Origin: Prorocentrum cordatum
Lineage: Eukaryota > Sar > Dinophyceae > Prorocentrales > Prorocentraceae
Assembly: GCA_963575745.1 (NCBI GenBank)
Contig: CAUYUJ010018885.1
Span: 59,269 to 123,268, forward strand
Reading direction: 5' to 3'
Length of the DNA stretch: 64,000 nt
Below are positions 18,567 to 29,800 of the stretch, piece by piece. A model generated the notes under the pieces. That model was not told the origin of the DNA. It worked only from the letters and a program-made list of their open reading frames with translations, and ran no database searches. Positions within the stretch are counted from its first letter, which is position 1. The number at the start of each line of letters is the position of its first letter. The position numbers were made by a program, and so were the translations under genes.

Positions 18567-21500
18567 GCTTCATGGTCAACGACTGTTAGAGGCGAAAGAG
18601 TCGATCAGGAAGCAAGGCTGGGAATCATTCTGTTCATATTGCGAGGTTGCCAGGAAGGGAGGTGCTTCAGCAGGAGTGGCCGTCTTCGTGCGAGCCCACC
18701 TCGACGCCTGGCAGGGCCCAGCGCGCTCGCGTGACCTTTTCCCTCATCGGCTCATCCATGTCTGCTGTAGAAGCCGACCGCTGGGAATTATTTCGTTCTA
18801 CTGTGGCTGTGTCTTTGACTTGGGAGGGGCTGCCACCCCGCAACGCGCGCCTGGCTCAGACCACGGTTCGCGACGTCCTGCGCCAGGGACGCCCGCTGGT
18901 TGCAGCAGCAGATTCTAACGCAGAGCCACATGTTTTCAGAGAGGGCTTCGCACCATACAAGTGGAATGGCCAGTGAGTAATCCCCTCGCCAACGGGAACG
19001 TGCAGGAGCGCATCCCCAGCCAGATGCTACGATTACTTATCACAAGCAAGCCGCTCTTGACTGCCATCAAGACGGCGTGCGCGGATATGAACTCATAGGT
19101 TTTCCTCATAGGCCAGTGCACCTGCAATGTCACGCACGAGCCGATGATATCCCAGTGCAACGTATGAAGCAGTCTGCCGAGCTCCCCGTGGACCTCCCGG
19201 TAGGCCCCGCCCCGCGGGCGCCCAACTATGAGGACTTGGAGGGTGGTCTTGGAGATCTACTGCAGCCACTTGAGGTTCCTGGAGGATATAGGCCCCCTGT
19301 AGGCGACGAACCAGCCCAGCTTCAACAAGGGCTAGATGAGGTCTGCGCCAAGTGGACCGAACAGGCTCGGGAATAACGAGAGGGCATTCTGCAAAGCCAC
19401 CCAGAAAAGGGCAAAAAGGGGGGGGCGCCGCGCGAGCTCTACGAGGCCCCCCCAATCAGCGAGCTACTCTGCTCAAGACAAAGTCCCACCCGCAGTCCCT
19501 ACAGGGACCTTCGTTGGTTCTCACGCAGATGCCAGGGAAATTTTGGACTTCTATCGAACGGCACATGCCTATCACATCCTTGCTACTATTGGAAGCTCTT
19601 GGAGGCAACGTTCAAGGCTGCGCGCATTGGATGCATTTTCAGGTACCGCTACCCTGGAGGCGGGGCGTCTGAATGGGGCCCCTGAGTGCACCCTTGGGCA
19701 GTCTTTGGGTTGAAGGACCCATTCCTTTCTTTTGCGAGACAGTGAACAATTTCAAGGCACTACAGGATTGTTCTGCACGCCAGGCTTCGCAGTTGCCACC
19801 GCGCGAGAAGGCTGAGAAGTCGGCCAAGTGGGGCGACTGGTGCACGGAGGCCCTCGCCGGCGGAGCCACGTGGTCGCGCGCTTGCACCGGGGTGGCAACC
19901 GATGGGAAACAGGATCTCGACCCCGCAGACGACGGAGCACACGCTTCTTGCGTCGCCGGACAGCTGGAGGAGGAAGGGAGTTGAAGTGGGGCAAAGCGTG
20001 GGATGAGGAGGCCAGGACGGAAGGGGGGCTTCAAGTGGCCCAAGGACATGACCTTCCCGAAGCCGCCTGACCCAGAAGAGATCCGACATTTAAGCAAGTC
20101 AAGAGAGCCAAGATCGCAGCAAATGGGTTTAATCCCAGACATTTTGCCGTGTTCAGTCAGGTCGCGCGCGTGATGGCTGCGCTGGGCTCCCCACCCTCTT
20201 GGACGTGGAAATTGATGGTGGCTTCGTTTCGCAAACCGGTGTCGGGGCGCAGGCCCATTGGATTTTATCAGTCGACGGTCAGGATGGTTTCGCGCTGGCA
20301 CTCCAGGACATGTAAACTCTGGGCGAGCACAATCCAGGACCAAGGCGCTTTCAGCATGAAGGCTGGCCGATCCCCCGACAGACGCAGTATGGGGGCAGCA
20401 GGTCCGAGGAGATCTAGCTGCCAGTGAGAAGAAGCACGTTTTGAGTTTGCTTGCAGACCTGACGCAGCGCCACGAGCATGTGCAGCACCCGCAGCTGGTG
20501 CAGAGCGCTATCGACTGGGGGTGCCCGTTGCTTGCCCTCAGGTTCGCCATGCACACGTATGGGTGGGAGCGCGCGTTGAACATAGATGGGGTTCTGTTCA
20601 AAGGCATCGCACCACATCAGGGCATCGTAGCAGGCAGCAGCACAGCAACATTTGCATTGAAGGTTTATTGCGTACCCACAGCACACGTCATCTGCTGCAG
20701 AACAGAACTGGCAATGCATGTCCACGATTTCAGTCTTAACGAGCGGCGCGCGGACACGGTCCAGTGCATTGTGAATTTGGCGGCGGCGTTGGCTTCCCTG
20801 ATAAATCATCTCGCCCAGCTGTTAAATCTGACGTTCGCTATGCAGAAGTTCTGCATCGCAGGCGCCAGCGAGCAGCCGGTCACGGCCGCCAAGGCCTCTC
20901 TTTGTCAGTGCGCTGGGGATTCCGATGTTTCTTTAGTGAATCTGGGGGGTGGACTATGGCCCTGGGAAGCACCGAAAACAGCGGTGCGCCAAACGGACAA
21001 GGAGGGGGCGACTGCTCGCCCAAAAAGCTCGTCTTTCTAAGATCAAGAGCCTCCGAAACCCGAAGAGATCAAAGGCCAAGACTTGGTTCTGCGGGGTAAA
21101 GGGTTGGGATCCGAACGAGCTCAGGCGCATGCGCTCTCAGGCGGCTGGCTTTCTAGGTCTCGCGAGCTGCGGGGCAGACCTCGACCTGGCCTTTGCCCTG
21201 GGGCCGAGCACGGGCCCGCTGCGCCAGGCGGGGGCTACTTTAAGGCGATTCGCTAAGGAGTATTGGCAGGCCACGGACCCGAACCTGAAATCCGGAGATT
21301 GTCTCAGCATAGGAGAAGCGCCCAAGGTTCTCAATGCCACGATCGAGTTCCAGGAGAACAGACCCAATGGATCCTGGGGCTACCTTTCTCGGGGACCTAT
21401 TGGAGATATGATTCTTTGTTTCTTATATAAAAAAGCGTCTGGGTCTGTTCGGGGCCCTGGCATTTTTAACGCGAGAGATGGGGCGCCGTGCGTTTAGGCG

Positions 21501-22395
21501 GAGATATTTTACGTCGAGGTGGCGAATTATGCCGCGAAGGCCCTAGGTGCGGAGTTTGTGGCCACTAGCATGAACCAACATCTCGGATCCTGTGAACGAC
21601 CCAGGGCTTCTGAAATTCTGGAGCGGGGGCTTTGGGTTGAGCCGCCCAAGGGGATCTGGAACGGGAAGCGGCCCAAAAATATCGGCAGGGTCATCGAACA
21701 TATTTTCGCGAGAAACTATATGGCAGCGAGCCATCTTCATAGGTGGCGATATGAGGTGGAGCCTCTATGCCCTTTTTTGCAGGGCTCCAGAGCGCGGATT
21801 CCTCGACGGAGCGCGGCACCGCGCCTTCGAGTGCCCACAATTCGCTGCGAAGAGAGAAGAGTTCATGCCCACGGAGTGGGCGCGGGCAGGCTTGGGGGCC
21901 GGTAAACCGGGCCCATTCTTCAGCAACTTGTGGCCCCCGGGCCCTGATCCAATTCAAGGGCCCCTCTGGGAGGGCGCGGCGCATTATTGCGCCCAGCGGG
22001 GCCGTCGGAAAAGAGACTGTTCACGAAGAATGATTGCATTTATTCTGATGGTTCCTGTTTGGGGGGGAAGTATGAGATGGTGGCCCGAGCGGGCTGGGCG
22101 GTGGTTTCGGTGAGCGAGGAGGGCAGCTTCCAGTTTGCAGTATGCGGTAATGTTCCAGGCTTCTTGCCTCAATCAGCGAGCGGTCTTTGGCGAGTGCTAC
22201 GGACTGCTGCAGGCCCTCCCCCACCTCTATCGGAACCAAGATGACGTCCCCATCTCCCCCTACATCACCCGCGTGGATTGTAAGAGCTTGCTTTCTGTCC
22301 AGGACGTGCACCAGGCCACCTCAGGTCGCAGCCCGCTCGCAGAAGTCTGGCAGTCGTTTTTTGCCCAACCCTCCTGCGTTGGGTTCTCGTTTTGA
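18445..22395 (+). pseudogene. LINE-A ORF2, 5' part (endonuclease, RT, start of RNase H), heavily decayed
   Basis: Pieces in different frames. 18460-18720 holds an endonuclease/exonuclease/phosphatase-type segment (LVQEHKLHG, then GGASAGVAVFV). PLVAAADSNAEP near 18895-18930 corresponds to the usual GDFN motif. At 20441-21040 lies RT sequence: HQGIVAGSSTATF at about 20620 (motif B). The catalytic box is changed to HVHDFSL at 20717-20737, where intact relatives in this window have IDDISF or IDDLAF. 20949-21497 is the post-RT region. RNase H begins near 22041 (YSDGSC) and continues through RVDCKSLLS near 22275. It stops at 22393, just before the satellite. The missing Asp pair and many frameshifts show it is inactive. 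Confidence 0.75.
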
Positions 22396-22456
22396 ATAGA
22401 GCACTGCTCGCGCGAACCTTCCTTCCTTCCTTCCCGTCCCTCTCTTCCCCCCTGCC

Positions 22457-24985
22457 TTTGACCTCGCCATCCCTGGGGGGCTGCGATCTGTGAAACTGTC
22501 GCAACTTTCGAGGCCTGCTGGGGGGCCCAGCACAGTGGGTACCCACCGCGGCTGGGGGCTGCGATCTGTGAAACTGCCGCCACTTTCGAGGGCTGCTGGG
22601 GGGCCCAGCACAATGTGCACCCGCGGCGGGTTCAAATTAGACCTCGCCATCCCTGGGGGGCTGCGATCTGTGAAACTGCCGCCACTTTCGAGGGCTGCTG
22701 GTGGGCCCAGCACAGTGTGCACTCGCGGCGGATTCAAGTTAGACCTCGCCATCCCTGGGGGGCTGCGATCTGTGCAACTGTCGCTACTTTTGAGGCCTGC
22801 TGGGGGGCCCAGCACAGTCTGCACCCGCGGCGGATTCAAATTATACCTCGCCATCCCTGGGGGGCTGCGACCTGTGAAACTGTCGCCACTTTCGAGGCCT
22901 GCTGGAGAGCCCAGCACAGTCTGCACCCGCGGCGGATTCAAATTAGACATCGCCATCTCTGGGGGGCTGCGATCTGTGAAACTGTCGCAACTTTCGAGGC
23001 CTGCTGGGGGGCCCAGCACAGTGGGTACACACCGCGGGCTGCGATGTGTGAAACCGTCGCCACTTTCGAGGGCTGCTGGGGGGCCCAGCACAGTCTGCAC
23101 CCACGGCGGACTCAAATGGGACCTCGCCATCCCTGGGGGGCTGCGACCTGTGAAACTGTCGCCAGTTTCGAGGCCTGCTGGGGGGGGGGGGGGGGGGGGC
23201 AGCACAGTGGGTACACACGGCGGATTCAAATGCAACCTCGCCATCCCTGGGGGGCTGCGATCTGTGAAACTGCCGCCACTTTCGCGGCCTGCTGGGGGGC
23301 CCAGCACAGTGGATACCCACGGCGGACTCAAATGGGACCTCGCCATCCCTGGGGGGCTGCGATCCGTGAACTGTCGCCGCTTTCGAGGCCTGCTGGGGGG
23401 CCCAGCACAGTGGGTACACACGGCGGGTTCAAATTGACCTCGCCATCCCTGGGGGGCTGCGATCTGTGAAACTGTCGCCACTTTCGAGGCCTGCTGGGGG
23501 GCCCAGCACAGTGGGTACCCACGGCGGATTCAAGTTAGACCTCGCCATCCCTGGGGGGCTGCGATCTGTGAAACTGTCGCCACTTTCGAGGCCTGCTGGG
23601 GGGGCCCAGCACAGTGGGTACACACGGCGACTCAAATGGGACCTCGCCATCCCTGGGGGGCTGCGATCTGTGAAACTGTCGCCACTTTCGAGGCCTGCTG
23701 GGGGGCCCAGCACAGTGGGTACGACGGCGGATTCAAATGCCTCGCCATCCCTGGGGGCTGCGATCTGTGAAACTGTCGCCACTTTCGCGGCCTGCTGGGG
23801 CCCAGCACAGTGGGTACACGGCTGACTCAAATGGGACCTCGCCATCCCTGGGGGGCTGCGATCTGTGAAACTGTCGCCACTTTCGAGGCCTGCTGGGGGG
23901 CCCAGCGCAGTGGGTACACACGGCGGGTTCAAACTGTACCTCGCCATCCCCGGGGGGCTGCGATCTGTGAAACTGTCGCCACTTTCGAGGCCTGCTGGGG
24001 GGCCCAGCACAGTGGGTACACACGGCGGAATCAAATTATACCTCGCCATCCCTGGGGGGCTGCGAATTGAAATTGTCACCACTTTCGAGGCCTGCTGGGG
24101 AGCCCAGCGCAGTGGGTACACACGGCGGATTCCAACTATCTCGCCATCCCTGGGGGGGGCAGCGATCTGTGAAACTGTCGCCATTTTCGAGGGCTGCTGG
24201 GGGGCCCAGCACAGTGGGCACCCACGGCGGACTCAAATGGTACCTCGCCATCCCTGGGGGGCTGTGATCTGTGAAATTGTCGCCACTTTCGAGGCCTGCT
24301 GGGGGGCCCAGCACAGTGCGTACACACCGCTGAGGCCTGCTGGGTGGCTCAGCACAGTGGGTACCCACCGCGGACTCAAATTAGACCTCGCCATCCCTGG
24401 GGGGCTGCGATCTGTGAAACTGTCGCTACTTTCGATGCCTGCCGGGGGGCCCAGCACAGTGGGTACACACGGCGGGTTCAAGCTGGACCTCGCCATCCTT
24501 GGGGGGCTGTGATCTGTGAAATTGTCGCCACTTTCCAGGCGTGCTGGGGGACCCAGCACAGTGGGTACACACGGCGGATTCAAATGCAACCTCGCCATCC
24601 CTGGGGGGCTGCGATCTGTGAAACTGCCGCCACTTTCGCGGCCTGCTGGGGGGCCCAGCACAGTGGATACCCACGGCGGACTCAAATGGGACCTCGCCAT
24701 TCCTGGGGGGCTGCGATCCGTGAACTTGTCGCCGCTTTCGAGGCCTGCTGGGGGGCCCAGCACAGTGGGTACCCACACGCAGATTCAAATTAGACCTCGC
24801 CATCCCTGGGGGGCTGCGACCTGTGAAACTGTCGCCACTTTCGAGGCCTGCTGGGGGGGCCCAGCACAGTGACGCCACACTCAGATTCAAATTTGACCTC
24901 GCCATCCCTGGGGGGCTGCGATCTGTGAAACTGTCGCCACTTTCGAGGCCTGCTTGCGGGGCCCAGCACAGTGACGCCTCCCAAG
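22457..24985 (+). repeat. About 102-bp satellite array inside LINE-A
   Basis: About 25 copies of a unit of roughly 102 bp beginning GACCTCGCCATCCCTGGG and containing GCGATCTGTGAAACTGTCGC and GCCCAGCACAGTGGGTAC. Copies differ by substitutions and small indels; one has an expanded G run at 23181-23198, and some are truncated (near 24330). The many long frames on both strands, with repeated Ser-Arg-Pro-Ala-Gly or Asp-Arg-Ser-Pro-Pro motifs, reflect the repeat and are rejected as genes. Confidence 0.95.
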
Positions 24986-25059
24986 TAGCTTACACATCAA
25001 GTTGATTGTCCATACAAGTTTCGGCCAACTCCTCGTTTCCATTGATACAAATGGGTTGG

Positions 25060-25780
25060 GTACGTCACAGGGTAATTCACAAGAGTATCCAGAGTGGACG
25101 CTCCAGGAGGTCGAGAGCCACGTTGTTGAACAACCCAGCGGCGCTGCTCGAAGGCATCAACAAGGCAATGACAAGACAGATGAATGTACAAAAGACGGGG
25201 CTAATATACACCCAGGGGTCTTGGATAACATACACAGGTTCGAGGTGATGCTGGATGGTTGGGGCGAGGTGGCCGTAGGTATGGTTCACATGTTTGGGGA
25301 TGTCCCGAGAGCCCAAGAGCTCTTCGGGAAGTTAGATAGGTCTATTGCTGAGGTAGTTGAGCCCCTGAGAGGCCCCAGCACAGTAGACCACCGAGTGCTC
25401 TGGAACGGCTGTCGTTGGAGGTGCGTCAGGTGTGCCAAGTGTTTTGTTTCAAGGTAACCGAAGGGGAGGCGTGCGGCCTTGACCGAATCTCTGCTCAAGA
25501 TCAGAGATATGGTCATGTCGCCGCCGCACAGTCTGTATGTTTGTCGTGTGATCGAGACGGGGCTGCCTATAGTTATGTGTATGGGATGCGAGGCCTACAC
25601 CCCTGGGCAACCTAGAGCGCCGGGGGGGGGCGTGTAGCAAGGTCTATGTGGGGCAGCGTCGACAGCTGCTCAGTTGCAGGCTCCCGTGGCCAAGGGGCCA
25701 ACATGTCTCGAATCCCTGGCCACTGGAGCATCCCGAGGATGGGGGGTGAATGGTGGGCCAGGTTGAAGCACGTTTAACAA
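25060..25780 (+). pseudogene. LINE-A ORF2, 3' part after the satellite (end of RNase H, C-terminal CxxC)
   Basis: The frame at 25002-25457 contains QEVESHVVEQ, then GNDKTDECTKDGANIH at 25163-25210. That matches the usual end of LINE RNase H domains (KxxSH, GNxxADxxAKxGAxxH). It then reaches HRVLWNGCRWRCVRCAKCF, a His plus CxxC motif like the C-terminal fingers of the other LINEs here. After the stop at 25455, other frames hold further C-terminal-like bits (SVCLSC, about 25530). It therefore continues the ORF broken at about 22393, with the satellite between. Confidence 0.6.
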
Positions 25781-26009
25781 ATGTATGCCTTCTTTGCGTG
25801 CTCGCCCCATTTTGTGGGGCGGGTGGCGGTCTCTGTCACTGCCCTCGGGCGATGGCCCGGGGCATCCAGGCACCTGGGCCTCTGCCCTGCGCTTGTATGG
25901 CGGTCCTGGCCTTCGGGCTCCGCCCTACAAGTGTGGGGTGAGGTGGTCGGTGGTGTTTGGGGGCCCTCCTTTGCAGCCCCTTCGATCACGGATTGGTGAG
26001 GGCCAAGAG

Positions 26010-26390
26010 AGAGCCACTGGAAAGGGAGGAGGGAGGAGGAGGAGGAGGAGGGACGAGGAGGGAGGAGGAGGGAAGAGGAGGAGGAGGAGGACGAGGAGGA
26101 GAGGAGGAGGAGGAGGAGGAGGAAAAGGAGGGAGGAGGGAGGAGGAGGAGGAGGAAGGAGGAGGGAGGAGGAGGAGGAGGGAGGAGGAGGAGAGGAGGAG
26201 GGAGGAGGGAGGAGGAGGAGGGAGGAGGGAGGGAGGGAGGAGGGAGGAGGGAGGAGGAGGAGGGGAGAGGGAGGAGGGAGGATGGAAAAAGGGAGGAGGA
26301 TGGAGAACGGAGGAAGAATTAGGGAGGAGGGAGGACGGAGGAGGGAAGAAGGGAGGAGGAGGAAAAGGAGGAGGGCGGAGAGCGGAGGAG

Positions 26391-26481
<91 letters not shown>

Positions 26482-26640
26482 TGATGATGATGATGATGAT
26501 GATGATGCTGATGCTGATGATGCTGATGATGCTGATGCTGATGATGATGATGGAGATGAGATGATGAGAGGAGGAGGAGGAGGAGGGAGGAGGAGGAGAG
26601 GAGGAGTAGGAGGAGGAGGAGGAGGATGAGGAGGAGGTTG
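26010..26640 (+). repeat. GGA/GAT compound microsatellite between LINE-A and LINE-B
   Basis: GGA-rich, with a long GAT run at about 26391-26550. It is the downstream flank of LINE-A and, read on the minus strand as TCC/ATC, the downstream flank of LINE-B. Confidence 0.95.
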
Positions 26641-26801
26641 CGGGCCCATAGGAAGCATCCGAGAACGAATGACAACCCTAGGAAACAAGAAGAGAGCAGC
26701 TAACAACTGCAGCAACGGTGGGCATGAAACACGACCGAAGAGAGAGAACAGGCGGCAGCGGCGCGCCTGCAGCCAGCCATGGGCGCGGCCCTATGCCACG
26801 C

Positions 26802-29800
26802 TCACCCTCCAGGAGGTGGCTGGGGGCCAGGCGCACACGGGCCAGGCCGGGCCAGGACGGGCAAGGCCTCGCGAGTCCTGGGATGGAGCCCCCGTCGGGC
26901 TCGAGAAACCTGGGCACGCTCGTTCGACCTGGTCGAAGCGACCTTGGACGAGCCCAGACACATGGATGACAGCTTGGCATTCCTCCCTTGGTCAACGACG
27001 AAGGCGCCGCAAGCCGTGCAGATGATCACTCGGCCGTTCACCTCGGCCTGGTGACCCAAATCACGATACCGCTCCACCTCCCGCCCAACCGCTCTCCCCA
27101 CGTCCCCCAGAGGAAGAGGAGGAGGAGGAGGGTCCATGCCAACGCCCGCCATGGCCATATCCACAGCTTCGGGCGCGGCTCGAACCGGGGCGAACTGGTC
27201 AGGCGTGCCCGCGAAGAAACGGGCAGCAGCACCAGCTTTCTGAGGAGTCGGCACGCATTGCGAATTGCGCAACAGGCGTCGAGACTCAGGCGTGCGAGCA
27301 TACATGTTGCACTGCACACATCTCTGCTCGCCCGTGCGCGCACACAGAACAAGCTCGTGCATGATAAGGGCCAGCACTGGCGGCCCTGGGCCAGGAGCTG
27401 GCGGCTCGCGGACCTGGGCCCTGACGCTACGTCGGCCGACTTTTGGGCCACCAGCTGGACCATCCAGGCAAAGACCTTAGCGGTGGCCTTCGCCTCTTGC
27501 AGCTTACGCTTGTGGAAGTCCACAAGGGCCTCGGGCACCGCGTGGGACCTGGAGCCCCACTTGGCAAACATATCCGCCCAGGCATTGCCAACAAAATTGA
27601 GCACATCAGCACTCGGGTCAGTGCTGACCGACTCGAAATCCTTATGGGCGGGGGTCCACTCAAACGTGGGCGGGGCCGCACTCTGACGATACACATTATG
27701 TGCCTGCCGCCAGATATTGGCGTGTGCAGCGCCCGCGCGCTCATTGTGCACTCCCCAACGGTTGCCAGCATTCACGAGGGACAGGTGGTCACTGACCATG
27801 TGAGCAGGCTGACGGGCACGCGACAGAGCCTGCAGCATGGCATAGTATTCAGATCTAGGCACGGTTTGGACCCGACCGGGCAGAGGCCCATAGACCGCGC
27901 GCAGAGGAATTCCATCAAGTGAGACCTCCACCACAGACCACCCGCAGCGGGTGAGACCTTCCACCGCCGACGCCATGCCAGACCCATCCGTGAACACGGT
28001 CCTCCCCCAAGTCCCGCGCCAGTCCCCCCACCCAAAAATCTCCAGGGTCGGCTCGACATCGGGTGGGAAGGGCGGACAGGGCGGCAGCCCATAAGAGAGA
28101 AAGAAACACTCTACCCCTTGGACTGTCGCATGCTGGTTCTTGATAGCTTCGCGAGCTTCCAAGATGTCATCAGGCACGAGGGCGGAGTCAGACTCTGGAT
28201 CACCCTGCAGTAAGCTGGGGCAATCAAACCACTGGTGCGCAAGCGTGCCAACCGCACGCTTACAAGCAAAACAATCAGGGGAATCACATTTCCCGATGGA
28301 GTGCAACCTCTGGGGGGTCCAGATGGCCGCGGCCCACAGGGCCCTCAAAGCTCCCCGACGGGCCGAAGATTTGATGGCTAGCACACTCTTGCGCACTGCG
28401 CGGAGCCAGCACGTCTGGCCTTCCGCGTCTTCTAAATAAGCTATTATGCGCTTGGACTGCCACCGGTGGATTCCCTCAACCAGGAACCGCTGGACATCCA
28501 AAGGACACGTGATCATGAGGTCGACCTGCCTACCGAGGTCGTCGGTCAGAACCGTGGGCGTGAGCATACCCCACCCGATTCTCATCAAAGTCAAGAGCGT
28601 GGATGCGATGGGCCCGCGCGCACCAGCCCACGAAGGCCGGCAGTGCACTCGGTCTCGCACCACTTCCCATGCTCGCCGAAGCCTGCTAGGACTGACTCGC
28701 TGCTCCCATATCCACGCCGAGTAACGACACACCAACATAGTCGTCGAATCGAACAGCGGGTCATACCTAGCGCTAACCTGGGTGGCCAGGTACAGGGTCA
28801 GGCAGCACATAGATTTGGCACCAACTAGGCCGCCCGCGAGAGTGCGCAGAGTACGGATGGCAGTGTCCGAGACCCCTGAAACGCCTGCCCCGTGCCCTGC
28901 TGCGGGCATCAACCCCGTGCGCCAGAGACAAGCTACGCGATCTCCTACAGCTCGCCGTAAAGTGTCAGTCTTAGACTTGCGTTTAACAACCTTGCGCACC
29001 CGGGCGGCCTCCTGGTTCCTGACAACGCGTGGCCCGTGGAGCTCGTGCCCAAGGTTGCGCATGGCCTTGCGAGAGGCCAGATTCAACAACCTCGCAAGCC
29101 CCGAAAACCGAGCCCGAGCCCTGGCAGTGCTGGCCACAAAGCCGCACTTGGGAAATTGAACCAGGAGGCCCAAGGGTTTGACGGCAGACACAAATTCCTT
29201 AATGGCTGAATACAGCTCACGAACAGGTTCCCTCCCCCCGACCTTAGGCCCAACCACCCGCTCCCCGACCCACTGAAAGCTTATATCATCGATTAGCACA
29301 CGTGGTACAACATTGGGGAAGCGGCAGGCCGACGAAACTACACTACGGTAGAGGAGGACCATGAGCATGCTGGTGGCCATAGAACACCCAGCCAAGATGC
29401 CTTGCAGCGACACCACTGCGTATGAGAGCCCGCCGTACGCCTTGACGAGCCTCGGCTGGACGTACGTCTGCACCGCCATCCAGCACAGGCGCAGAGGGAA
29501 CCCCACCGCGCGCGCCTCCATCATGAGCGCGTCTAGCCGCACTGTCTCGTAGCACTTCAGCATGTCGAAGAAGGCGTTGAGCACATCCTCGCCGAGCTCG
29601 TGCCCGATCTCAGCCTCCAGGTTGAGCTCGAACGCGCAGTCGCTGGACGACCGCCCTGCGCCCGTGCCCCAGAAGGCCTCGTGGCCATGCTCGTCTTGCC
29701 AAGCGACCGCCAGTGGCCGTCGCACTCGCCCCCACAGGCGAAGGAGCGAATGAATGAGAGCGATGAGCCTGCTGCCACCAGACTCTTTCGGCAACCTCAC

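Larger units (their letters stand above)
17242..25780 (+). mobile_element. LINE-A: decayed non-LTR retrotransposon with 5' SL, split by a satellite
   Basis: Order of parts: SL, ORF1 (zinc finger, coiled coil), endonuclease, reverse transcriptase, RNase H, a 2.5-kb satellite insertion, the rest of RNase H, and a C-terminal CxxC region. Frameshifts and stops run throughout, so it is dead. Both flanks are GGA-rich in the same strand sense (16530-17222 and 26010-26640). The 3' end is approximate. Confidence 0.8.

Noticed and set aside
22321-24184. Long frames on both strands in the 102-bp satellite
   Set aside because: They consist only of repeated satellite peptides with frequent frame changes. 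Plus and minus frames are equally open.
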